Assembly (NCBI GenBank): GCA_041485125.1
Contig: JBGPIT010000245.1
Span: forward strand, 1 to 7,785
Length of the DNA stretch: 7,785 nt
DNA from: JBGPIT01 sp041485125
GTDB lineage: Bacteria; Desulfobacterota; Binatia; UTPRO1
Direction: 5' to 3'
Each line of letters opens with the position of its first letter. Within the stretch, counting starts at the first letter, position 1. Made by a program: the position numbers and the translations under genes. The notes below the pieces were generated by a model. That model saw only the letters and a list, made by a program, of their open reading frames with translations, did not search any database and had not been told where the DNA came from. Below are positions 1 through 5,881 of the stretch, piece after piece.

Positions 1-157
1 CGCTCGCCACGGCCTGGCGCTCGGGAAGGTCGCGCAGCCGGTGCGCGTGGCGGTGACGGGGACATCGGCAAGCCCGGGCATCTTCGAGGTGCTCGACGTC
101 CTCGGCCGCGAGCGGACGCTCGGTCGCCTCGACGCCGCGCTCGCGTCGATCAGCTGA
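1..157 (+). CDS. gltX: Glutamyl-tRNA synthetase, C-terminal end (partial)
   Basis: Only the last 51 residues are in the window; the gene enters from the left edge with its first whole codon at base 2 and stops with TGA at 155-157. The readable part contains LGKVAQPVRVAVTG, then SPGIFEVLDVLGRERTLGRL. This is the characteristic tail of the anticodon-binding domain of bacterial GltX, a cytoplasmic class I synthetase that charges tRNA-Glu. It converges on glnS with only 12 bases between the two stop codons, and no terminator hairpin is visible in that gap. The catalytic domain with its HIGH and KMSKS motifs lies outside, so discriminating and non-discriminating forms cannot be told apart directly. 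The neighbouring glnS suggests that GltX need not misacylate tRNA-Gln. Confidence 0.85.
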   Translation, partial: ARHGLALGKVAQPVRVAVTGTSASPGIFEVLDVLGRERTLGRLDAALASIS

Positions 158-169
158 GCAGGCGGGTAG

Positions 170-1894
170 TCAGCGCGGCGGCCTTCTGCCGGAGTCCGCC
201 TGCTCGATCTTCGCCCAGGTGTCGCGCAGCGAGACCGTCCGATTGAAGACGAGCGCACCCGGCTTCGAGTCGCGGTCGACGCAGAAGTAGCCCTGACGCT
301 CGAACTGGTAACGGCCGCCGATCGGTGCCGACGCGAGACTCGGCTCGAGCTTGGCGTCGGTCAGACGCTCGAGCGACGCCGGGTTGAGGAAGCTCGTGAA
401 GTCTTCGCCGTCCTTCCCGCTCTCGGGATCCTCGACCGTGAAGAGGCGATCGTAGAGCCGCACCTCCGCATCGAGCGCGTGCGGCACCGAAACCCAATGC
501 AGCGTCGCCTTCACCTTGCGGTTCGCCGCCGGCATGCCGCTCCGCGTGTCGGGATCGTAGGTGCAGTGCAGCTCGACGACCTCGCCGACGTCGTTCTTCA
601 CCACGTCGACGCACTTGATGATGTACGCGTACCGCAGGCGCACCTCGCGCCCGGGCGTGAGACGGAAGAACTTCGGCGGCGGATCTTCGCGGAAGTCGTC
701 CTGCTCGATGTAGAGGACGCGCGAGAACGGCAGTCGGCGCGTGCCCGCGGATGGATCCTCCGGGTTGTTCACCGCCTCGAGCTCCTCGACCTGATCCTCG
801 GGATAGTTGTCGATGACGAGGCGGAGCGGACGGAGGACCGCCATCACGCGCGGCGCGCGCGCGTTCAGGTCCTCGCGGACCGCGTGCTCGAGCATGCCGA
901 CGTCGACCGTGCTGTCGCGGCGCGCGACGCCGATGCTGTCGCAGAAGCTGCGGATCGACTCGGGGGTAAAGCCGCGCCGGCGGAGGCCCGAGATCGTCGG
1001 CATGCGCGGATCGTCCCACCCCGACACCCTGCCCTCCTGCACCAGGCGCAGGAGCTTCCGTTTGCTCATCACCGTGTAGTTGAGGTTCAGACGCGCGAAC
1101 TCGATCTGCTGCGGGTGACAGGGCACGCTCACGTTGTCGAGTACCCAATCGTAGAGCGGCCGGTTGTTCTCGAACTCGAGCGTACAGATCGAGTGCGTGA
1201 TGCCCTCGAGCGCATCCGAGATGCAGTGCGTGAAGTCGTAGAGCGGGTAGATGCACCACTTGTCGCCGGTGCGCTCGTGCGGCACGTGGCGGATGCGGTA
1301 GAGCGGCGGGTCGCGCATGACGAGGTTCGGCGACGCCATGTCGATCTTCGCCCGCAGGACGTGCGCACCGTCGGGGAACTCGCCGGCGCGCATGCGCGTG
1401 AAGAGGTCGAGGTTCTCCTCGACGGAACGCTTGCGGTAGGGGCTGTCGCGGCCGGGCTCCGTCAGCGTGCCGCGGTGCTCGCGGATCTCGTCGGCGGAGA
1501 GACTGTCGACGTAGGCGAGGCCCTTCCGAATCAGCTCGACCGCGAAGTCGTAGAGGCGATCGAAGTAGTCGGAGGCGTGAAAGAGGCGGTCTTCCCAGTC
1601 GAAGCCGAGCCAGCGCACGTCTTCCTGGATCGACTCGACGTACTCGACGTCTTCCTTCGCCGGGTTGGTGTCGTCGAAGCGCAGGTTGCAGGTGCCGCCG
1701 AACTCCTTCGCGAGGCCGAAGTTCAGGCAGATGCTCTTCGCGTGCCCGATGTGCAGGTAGCCGTTCGGCTCGGGCGGGAAGCGCGTCGCGACGCGCGTGT
1801 GCTTCCCGCTCCGGAGATCCTCACCGATGATCGTCCGGAGGAAGTTCGCTGTCTGCACGGGCGCGTCGCCGGTCGTCGGCGGGACCTTCGCCAT
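170..1894 (-). CDS. glnS: Glutaminyl-tRNA synthetase
   Basis: A complete 574-residue class I aminoacyl-tRNA synthetase that ligates glutamine to tRNA-Gln in the cytoplasm. The family norm is about 550 residues. The HIGH signature sits in PPEPNGYLHIGHAKS (HIGH at residues 48-51) and the KMSKS-type loop is VMSKRK (residues 275-280), both where GlnRS has them. RFDDTNP (residues 72-78) is a further GlnRS/GluRS hallmark. The C-terminal half (from about residue 340) matches the two beta-barrel anticodon-binding domains, including YFCVDRDSKP near the end. The ATG start is supported by AAGGAG at 1899-1904, four bases upstream. The gene converges with gltX. Its tRNA substrate gene, tRNA-Gln(CUG), begins 243 bases upstream of glnS on the opposite strand. 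The long open frame on the + strand over this gene is an antisense shadow. Confidence 0.97.
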   Translation of the reverse strand: MAKVPPTTGDAPVQTANFLRTIIGEDLRSGKHTRVATRFPPEPNGYLHIGHAKSICLNFGLAKEFGGTCNLRFDDTNPAKEDVEYVESIQEDVRWLGFDWEDRLFHASDYFDRLYDFAVELIRKGLAYVDSLSADEIREHRGTLTEPGRDSPYRKRSVEENLDLFTRMRAGEFPDGAHVLRAKIDMASPNLVMRDPPLYRIRHVPHERTGDKWCIYPLYDFTHCISDALEGITHSICTLEFENNRPLYDWVLDNVSVPCHPQQIEFARLNLNYTVMSKRKLLRLVQEGRVSGWDDPRMPTISGLRRRGFTPESIRSFCDSIGVARRDSTVDVGMLEHAVREDLNARAPRVMAVLRPLRLVIDNYPEDQVEELEAVNNPEDPSAGTRRLPFSRVLYIEQDDFREDPPPKFFRLTPGREVRLRYAYIIKCVDVVKNDVGEVVELHCTYDPDTRSGMPAANRKVKATLHWVSVPHALDAEVRLYDRLFTVEDPESGKDGEDFTSFLNPASLERLTDAKLEPSLASAPIGGRYQFERQGYFCVDRDSKPGALVFNRTVSLRDTWAKIEQADSGRRPPR

Positions 1895-1958
1895 CGCTCT
1901 CCTTCGCTGCTTGTGCGGGTCGAGTTGCGCGGCCGTCGTGACCCGACCGCGTCAGTGC

Positions 1959-1986
1959 ATCGTATACGAAGAGGTCTCGCCGGCAA
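1959..1986 (-). promoter_or_regulatory. Candidate glnS promoter
   Basis: On the minus strand TTGCCG (1981-1986) and TACGAT (1959-1964) are separated by 16 bases, a fair sigma-70 -35/-10 pair. It would give a leader of roughly 55-60 bases before the glnS ATG. It points away from the tRNA promoter at 2093, so the 1895-2137 gap looks like a divergent control region. Apart from the two promoters I see nothing coding in that gap. Confidence 0.4.
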
Positions 1987-2092
1987 GGCGCCGGCGTTGC
2001 GAGGCCGCGCGGAGTCGCCGTCGATGCGGACGCAGCGGCGTGTCGCTCGCACCGCCGGACGCGTCGCCCGACCACGACGCACGAGCGCTTTC

Positions 2093-2121
2093 TTGACGGT
2101 TCGGAAGGCCTTCCCTATAGA
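2093..2121 (+). promoter_or_regulatory. Sigma-70 promoter of the tRNA-Gln/tRNA-Glu unit
   Basis: TTGACG (2093-2098) and TATAGA (2116-2121) are spaced by exactly 17 bases, close to the sigma-70 consensus. They sit 16 bases upstream of tRNA-Gln. The segment between the -10 and the tRNA is GC-rich (ACGGGGTTCCCGCGG). Such a discriminator is typical of stable-RNA promoters under stringent control; that control is inferred here. No separate promoter is visible before tRNA-Glu, so both tRNAs are probably made from this one. Confidence 0.75.
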
Positions 2122-2137
2122 TACGGGGTTCCCGCGG

Positions 2138-2210
2138 TGAGGAGTGGGCAAATTGGTAAGCCACCTGACTCTGGATCAGGTTATTGCAGGTTCGAGTCCT
2201 GCCTCCTCAG
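2138..2210 (+). tRNA. tRNA-Gln (anticodon CUG)
   Basis: A full cloverleaf can be folded by hand. The acceptor stem TGAGGAG/CTCCTCA (2138-2144 with 2203-2209) is perfect over 7 bp, the D stem is GGC/GCC, and the anticodon stem is CCTGA/TCAGG. The loop CTCTGGA puts anticodon CTG at 2171-2173. The T arm is GCAGG-TTCGAGT-CCTGC and the variable loop has 5 bases. The weak U1-A72 pair and G73 discriminator match known tRNA-Gln identity elements for GlnRS. CCA is not encoded, so it must be added after transcription. Confidence 0.95.
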
Positions 2211-2227
2211 CTTCCCTCGGCGGCAAT

Positions 2228-2256
2228 GGCGGGGCGCTCGACTGAGTCGCCCCGCC
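2228..2256 (+). other. GC-rich hairpin between the two tRNAs
   Basis: The strand GGCGGGGCG (2228-2236) pairs perfectly with CGCCCCGCC (2248-2256). The stem is extended inside by CTC/GAG around a GACT loop, with one bulged T at 2247. No T-tract follows, so it is not a standard intrinsic terminator. It could be a processing signal for separating the two tRNAs or a partial terminator that lowers tRNA-Glu output. Confidence 0.5.
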
Positions 2257-2280
2257 CAGCCAACGACACGAAAATCTCAC

Positions 2281-2352
2281 GGTCCCATCGTCTAGCGGTT
2301 AGGACGGCGGCCTCTCACGTCGCAAACGGGGGTTCGATTCCCCCTGGGACCA
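2281..2352 (+). tRNA. tRNA-Glu (anticodon CUC)
   Basis: The cloverleaf folds cleanly. The acceptor stem is GGTCCCA/TGGGACC (2281-2287 with 2345-2351), the D stem GTC/GAC, and the anticodon stem GCGGC/GTCGC with one G-U pair. The loop CTCTCAC puts anticodon CTC at 2314-2316. The variable loop is AAAC and the T arm is GGGGG-TTCGATT-CCCCC. Discriminator A is at 2352 and CCA is not encoded. It follows tRNA-Gln by 70 bases and is probably co-transcribed. Its 3' end is copied a few bases downstream. Confidence 0.95.
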
Positions 2353-2377
2353 CTTTTACTCCATCCCCCTGGGACCA
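2339..2377 (+). repeat. 14-bp direct repeat of the tRNA-Glu 3' end (possible att scar)
   Basis: TCCCCCTGGGACCA at 2339-2352 (T-stem and acceptor 3' strand of tRNA-Glu) recurs exactly at 2364-2377. The copies start 25 bases apart, with 11 bases (CTTTTACTCCA) between them. Tyrosine-recombinase elements commonly leave a duplicated tRNA 3' end at their junctions. I see no integrase gene and no third copy in the window, so this could be a scar of a past insertion/excision, or a remnant of a second tRNA copy. From 2378 to 2472 I see no other feature. Confidence 0.6.
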
Positions 2378-2472
2378 GCGGTACACGGTCAACCAGCGAA
2401 GGCACGGCCGCTCGCCGCGCATGTTGGCACGATTCGGCGAACACGCACGTTGATTGTCTCACATGTCGCGGA

Positions 2473-2679
2473 CTACGAAGCGCTACCCTCGTTGACGGAA
2501 TGCCCGATGGCTCGAGCGAGGCGTCCCGATGGCGTTGGCGGCGAGAGCAGCGCACGAATCAACACGTCGCGATCACGAGCACTCAACGTCAGCGTCTCAC
2601 GTTCTCGAAGGAGGCCACCGGCAGATTTCAAGCGACCCGTAACATTACCTTGGCTGCCCCGTCGGCGTGCCCTTCGCAT
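2473..2679 (-). CDS. Short DUF1778/TacA-like antitoxin tail lacking its DNA-binding head
   Basis: A 68-residue ORF. Residues from about 25 on, with the core ERETLTLSARDRDV followed by ALLSPPTPSGRLARA, resemble the C-terminal end of DUF1778 antitoxins. In that family a 'LSARD...LxxPPxPNxxLxxA' tail binds and neutralises a GNAT-type acetyltransferase toxin. The N-terminal ribbon-helix-helix that normally precedes it is absent: the first 22 residues are a basic stretch (MRRARRRGSQ...). It starts 12 bases after the stop of the cysteine-rich gene, with a good GAGGAG at 2686-2691 six bases before the ATG, so it may still be translated. No GNAT toxin follows; the downstream 120 bases run into the att-like repeat. 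It is either a decayed antitoxin or a relic used as an anti-toxin peptide. The family assignment rests on motif recall. Confidence 0.45.
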   Translation of the reverse strand: MRRARRRGSQGNVTGRLKSAGGLLRERETLTLSARDRDVLIRALLSPPTPSGRLARAIGHSVNEGSAS

Positions 2680-2691
2680 CGCATGCTCCTC

Positions 2692-3006
2692 TCAATCATC
2701 GTCATACCGAGAAAGAAAACCAGGAAGACGTACGTACTTCTTGCGAGGCTCGATCTCGTCGGGGTGAACGATCTCCACCGTGCCGTTTGGCAGCACGCGC
2801 ACGCGCCACGCCAAGTCGCTCATCTCGTGCAGGCTGGCAGTCGTCCGGTCGCGATAGTCGCTACACTCGGCCATCGGTGCCACGCGTTGGTCCGAGAGCA
2901 TCCGGCAGCGAATCTCCCGGTCATTGCGACCGAGCGCGCGGGTGATGATGGCATGGCGACAGCTATCGCACAGCGAGCTCGGCACATCCTTCATCTGAAT
3001 CGGCAT
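2692..3006 (-). CDS. Conserved hypothetical four-cysteine (zinc-ribbon-like) protein
   Basis: 104 residues. Cys13 and Cys16 (LCDSCRHA) pair with Cys34 (RCR) and Cys48 (ECSDY), a C-x2-C...C...C layout expected to hold one zinc ion. It resembles small, widely scattered bacterial and phage-associated proteins of unknown function with a 'CxxCxxA...C...C.xY.D...sl.dM...AW' pattern; here SLHEMSDLAWRV follows the last cysteine. The C-terminal third is charged and ends in RYDDD. The start at 3006 was chosen over the longer frame to 3189 because GGAGG at 3013-3017 lies six bases before it and the cysteine domain begins right after it. The gene is divergent from the helicase with 136 bases between. It reads into the short DUF1778-like ORF as a two-gene unit. 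Its function is unknown; a DNA- or RNA-associated role is only a guess from the fold. Confidence 0.7.
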   Translation of the reverse strand: MPIQMKDVPSSLCDSCRHAIITRALGRNDREIRCRMLSDQRVAPMAECSDYRDRTTASLHEMSDLAWRVRVLPNGTVEIVHPDEIEPRKKYVRLPGFLSRYDDD

Positions 3007-3012
3007 TCGATT

Positions 3013-3017
3013 CCTCC
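3013..3017 (-). promoter_or_regulatory. Ribosome binding site GGAGG deciding the start at 3006
   Basis: GGAGG on the minus strand lies six bases before the ATG at 3006-3004. It argues against the upstream in-frame start at 3189, whose extra 61 residues have no recognisable character. Confidence 0.7.
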
Positions 3018-3142
3018 GTATTGGTGTCGTTACCTCATGACGATGTCCTCCCTTCTCGCCACGGTGGACGCGTGGGCGGGTAAGCGCTGAGCATCGGCCC
3101 AACGTACGCGTAGCGAATCTGCCGCGCAACTCGGCACAGACA

Positions 3143-4516
3143 TTGCTCGCCTTCCCTGCCGTGCGTCTCCGCTTCGATCGCGGCACCATCGTCGCCGTCG
3201 ATCCTCATCTGGGACTCGATCTGGCGGAAGCCGCGGGGTTCCAGTGGGATGCGCGAGTGCAGGCTTATCGGGCGCCGGCCTTCTTCTACCCCGCTATCAA
3301 GACGCGCCTGGTCCGACATGACATTCCGTTCTCGGACCAAGTCCGCCCGTCGGGACAGCAACCGAACGTCTGGTCTTCGATCGAGCTCCGGCCATACCAA
3401 GAAGCTGCGCTCCATGCCTGGGAGCTCAGTGGACGGCGCGGGATCGTCGCCTTGCCGACCGGGAGTGGCAAGACGCGCATCGCCGTCGCCGCAATGGCGC
3501 GTACGAAACTGACGACGCTGTGTCTGGTTCCGACACGGGTCCTCCTCCACCAGTGGCTACAGGCGATCCGAGCCGCGTACCCTCACGCGATCGGCTGCTT
3601 GGGCGACGGTGAGCGAGAGCTCGCCCCGATAACGGTGGCGACGTTCGAGGCCGCCTACCGGAACATCGAGCGCATCGGGAATCGGTTCGACTTGCTGATC
3701 GTCGACGAGGTTCATCATTTTGGCACCGGGCTTCGCGACGAAACGCTCGAGATGGCGATCGCCGACGCGCGCCTCGGTCTCAGCGCAACGCCGCCTCGTG
3801 CTAGGACGGCCGTCACGCGACTTGCGGAATTGATCGGCCCGCTGGTCTACGAGCTAGCGATCGCCGATCTGACCGGCGGGTTCCTCGCGAGCTTCGATAT
3901 CATCGCTCTCCACCTCGATCTGACCGAAGGCGAGCGTGCGACCTACGAGTCGCTGATGGAAACATTCCGTGCCATCCACAAGCAGTTTCGCCGCCTCGCG
4001 CCGACGGCGAGCTGGCAGGAGTTCGTGCGATTCGCCGCGCCCACCCCCGAGGGTCGCGGCGCCTTGTCGGCCTGGCGGCAGGCGCGCAAGCTCCTCGCAT
4101 TGACCGAGGCAAAGCGCGCCACCCTACGTTCGCTCCTGCAGCGTCATCGCCACACGCGTACGTTGGTATTCACGGCCGACAATGAGGCAGCGTATGCCAT
4201 TGCGCGCGAGCACTTGATCATGCCGATCACCTGCGATGTCGGCCGAAAAGAGCGCGACGTCGTCCTCGAGCGATTTCGTTCCGGCGCCTTGCGTGCGCTC
4301 GTCTCCGCGCGTGTGCTGAACGAAGGCCTGGACGTTCCCGATGCCGACCTCGCGATCATCGTCGGCAGCTCGCTCGGTGAGCGGGAGCATGTACAGCGTG
4401 TGGGCCGTCTCCTTCGGCCGGCGCCTGGGAAGCGCGCGCTGGTCTACGAGCTCGTCGCGCGGCGGACGACAGAGGTCGGCCAGGCGCGGCGGAGGCGAGC
4501 AGCCCTTGGTCCCTGA
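3143..4516 (+). CDS. xpb: XPB-type superfamily 2 DNA helicase (archaeal-type, Bax1 partner)
   Basis: A 457-residue ATP-dependent DNA helicase/translocase, close to the length of archaeal XPB (about 450-460). An N-terminal damage-recognition-like domain covers residues 1-75. The SF2 motifs follow in order: RPYQ (83-86), Walker A PTGSGKT (105-111), DEVH box (188-191) and SAT (214-216). Next come a charged thumb-like insert (about 262-318), VFTADN (342-347), LNEGLDVPD (392-400) and arginine-finger motif QRVGRLLRP (418-426). The C-terminus TTEVGQARRRR is as in archaeal XPB. Where XPB has Arg-Glu-Asp (RED) just after motif III, this protein reads R219-A220-R221. The start is uncertain: TTG at 3143 (used) and GTG at 3161 both lack a clear Shine-Dalgarno, and the frame is closed by TGA at 3038. 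It overlaps the downstream nuclease gene, implying coupled translation. In archaea the pair unwinds and incises bubble DNA in a repair-like reaction. Confidence 0.9.
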   Translation: MLAFPAVRLRFDRGTIVAVDPHLGLDLAEAAGFQWDARVQAYRAPAFFYPAIKTRLVRHDIPFSDQVRPSGQQPNVWSSIELRPYQEAALHAWELSGRRGIVALPTGSGKTRIAVAAMARTKLTTLCLVPTRVLLHQWLQAIRAAYPHAIGCLGDGERELAPITVATFEAAYRNIERIGNRFDLLIVDEVHHFGTGLRDETLEMAIADARLGLSATPPRARTAVTRLAELIGPLVYELAIADLTGGFLASFDIIALHLDLTEGERATYESLMETFRAIHKQFRRLAPTASWQEFVRFAAPTPEGRGALSAWRQARKLLALTEAKRATLRSLLQRHRHTRTLVFTADNEAAYAIAREHLIMPITCDVGRKERDVVLERFRSGALRALVSARVLNEGLDVPDADLAIIVGSSLGEREHVQRVGRLLRPAPGKRALVYELVARRTTEVGQARRRRAALGP

Positions 4517-5735
4517 AGGGCTGCTTCTCTATGGTCTCCGCGGCGAGATCGTCGTGCCGCGTTTCCTCGCGGAGCACGATCATCCATGGCTGCGCGTGCT
4601 CCTCGACGAGTATGAGCGCTTCGTCGGTCGGCCCCAGCGCGAGCTCGATGAACGCTTGCTCGAGCCCCTGCCGGGCGCATTTCCGTTCGGCAGGCAGAAG
4701 CTGGCGGTGCATGTCTTGCAACGGATCTGGGGCCGCCAGGGTCGGCCCGCGATGCTACCGCAGCGCGCCCGCGCGACGGTCTTTGCAGAAGCAGCTCGCT
4801 CGGCTGGAACGCGGGAAGACGTCCTTGCGGCAGCTGCCTGCCAGCTCGGGGCGTCGGCGGCCGAAGTAGAGGCGATGCTGTTCGCCGACCTTCCGGGCGA
4901 ACGTCTCGTCGCGTCACCGGACCGACCACTCTCGCCCTCGGAGCTGGCGCTGCGAGCGAACTTGGCACTGGCCCAGGGTCTGATGTTTCGGGCGACGGCC
5001 GTCCGCATCGAGATATGCGGCAACGCCCGTGCCCTGGTGCGGCATGCCAAGTTGCGCGGGCTGATCTGCACGGTAGTCGCGCGCGGCGACATGGGTGACG
5101 CCGTCCTCGAGCTTTCCGGGCCGTTCTCGCTGTTTCGCCGGACGCTGCTCTACGGTCGCGCCCTCGGCGCGCTGGTGCCGCTGCTGGCATGGAGTCGGCG
5201 GTTTCGCCTGCGCGCCGACTGTGTTCTGCGCGACCGACGAGTGACCTTGTGGCTGGCCACCGGCGATCCCATCTTTCCGGCCGGCGAGCCGCGCGCCTAC
5301 GACAGCAAGATCGAAGAGCGGTTCGCCCGTGACTTCCGCCGCGCGGCGCGGGACTGGGAGATCATTCGTGAACCGGAGCCGGTGGTGGCCGGCAATGCTC
5401 TCCTGTTTCCCGACTTCGTTTTGCAGCACCGCTGCGATGGAGGGAGGCGCTGGCTCCTCGAGATCGTCGGCTTCTGGACCCCCGAGTATCTCGACCGCAA
5501 GCTGACGCTCTACCGTCGGACCGGCCTGCAAAACTTGATCCTTTGTATCGACGATGAACGGCAATGCGCCGACGGTGATCTGCCCGCGGGTGCACGGGTC
5601 CTCCGGTTCCGACGTCATGTCGCCGTCGAAGATGTTCTGCGAATTCTGCGCGATGCCCAGCCGGAGCAAACTGAGCAACGCCTAGCGAAGGGTAGCCGGC
5701 AGCCGCGCCGCACTCAATCTCCGGAACCCGCGTGA
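4506..5735 (+). CDS. bax1: DUF790/Bax1-family nuclease
   Basis: About 409 residues from a TTG at 4506. That start gives VPEGLLLYGLRGEIVVPRFL, the typical DUF790 N-terminus, and GGAGG lies at 4491-4495, ten bases upstream. It overlaps the helicase stop by 11 bases. The frame is open back to 4341, but that part lies inside xpb and has no family character. The central signature is GPFSLFRRTLLYGR (residues 205-218). The nuclease core follows: DSKIEERF (266-273, Glu270/271), then FPDF with Asp303, then LEIVGFWTPEYLDRKL with Glu319. This is a PD-(D/E)xK-like arrangement in which V stands where a Lys is usual. Bax1 proteins are Mg-dependent structure-specific nucleases that bind XPB and cut near the bubble junction XPB opens. 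The last 25 or so residues are basic, disordered-looking and probably dispensable. A complex with the upstream helicase is inferred from gene order and family knowledge. Confidence 0.88.
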   Translation: MVPEGLLLYGLRGEIVVPRFLAEHDHPWLRVLLDEYERFVGRPQRELDERLLEPLPGAFPFGRQKLAVHVLQRIWGRQGRPAMLPQRARATVFAEAARSAGTREDVLAAAACQLGASAAEVEAMLFADLPGERLVASPDRPLSPSELALRANLALAQGLMFRATAVRIEICGNARALVRHAKLRGLICTVVARGDMGDAVLELSGPFSLFRRTLLYGRALGALVPLLAWSRRFRLRADCVLRDRRVTLWLATGDPIFPAGEPRAYDSKIEERFARDFRRAARDWEIIREPEPVVAGNALLFPDFVLQHRCDGGRRWLLEIVGFWTPEYLDRKLTLYRRTGLQNLILCIDDERQCADGDLPAGARVLRFRRHVAVEDVLRILRDAQPEQTEQRLAKGSRQPRRTQSPEPA

Positions 5736-5740
5736 TTGTG

Positions 5741-5778
5741 GGGCTCTAGAGCGCCTCGCGGCTCTCACAGCTCAGCCC
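5741..5778 (+). terminator. Possible nested hairpin after the helicase-nuclease pair
   Basis: AGAGC (5748-5752) pairs with GCTCT (5761-5765) around an 8-base loop. It is framed by GGGCT (5741-5745) and AGCCC (5774-5778). It begins 5 bases after the bax1 stop. There is no T-run, so an intrinsic terminator is only a weak guess. Confidence 0.25.
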
Positions 5779-5831
5779 ACATCACGTTCCAGTCCGCGCA
5801 TCGGTGACACGGCTATGCATGACGTCTGCGT

Positions 5832-5868
5832 TCCCTGTTGGGCCGGTTGCTTCCGCAATCCCTGTTGG
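5832..5868 (+). repeat. Direct repeat TCCCTGTTGG, two copies, in the tumE leader
   Basis: TCCCTGTTGG occurs at 5832-5841 and again at 5859-5868, 27 bases start to start (about 2.5 helical turns). The second copy also forms the left arm of the inverted repeat at the tumE start. Antitoxins with a winged helix often autoregulate by binding repeats like these; that role is inferred. Confidence 0.45.
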
Positions 5869-5881
5869 CATACACACCAAC
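5864..5881 (+). promoter_or_regulatory. Inverted repeat abutting the tumE start (operator candidate)
   Basis: GTTGG (5864-5868) and CCAAC (5877-5881) form a 5-bp inverted repeat around CATACACA. It ends one base before the GTG start codon, where a Shine-Dalgarno would be expected and none is seen. It could be an operator for TumA or an mRNA hairpin limiting toxin translation. Confidence 0.35.

Noticed and set aside
479..2140. 553-codon open frame on the + strand over glnS
   Set aside because: It is antisense to a well-supported glnS. Its Arg/Val/Asp-rich composition is the expected shadow of a GC-rich gene, and no family character is visible.
2500..3090. 196-codon + strand frame and the smaller + frames over 2450-2945
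   Set aside because: They are antisense to the cysteine-rich gene and DUF1778-like ORF, which have good ribosome binding sites and recognisable motifs. The + strand frames have neither.
4341..4505. Upstream extension of the bax1 frame inside the helicase gene
   Set aside because: The translated stretch is Ser/Arg-rich without family similarity and overlaps helicase motif VI coding. The family N-terminus begins at 4506.
4444..5190. Long minus-strand frames over bax1 (4444-5190, 4914-5678)
   Set aside because: Composition is that of GC-rich antisense shadows. The + strand carries the clear DUF790 signatures.
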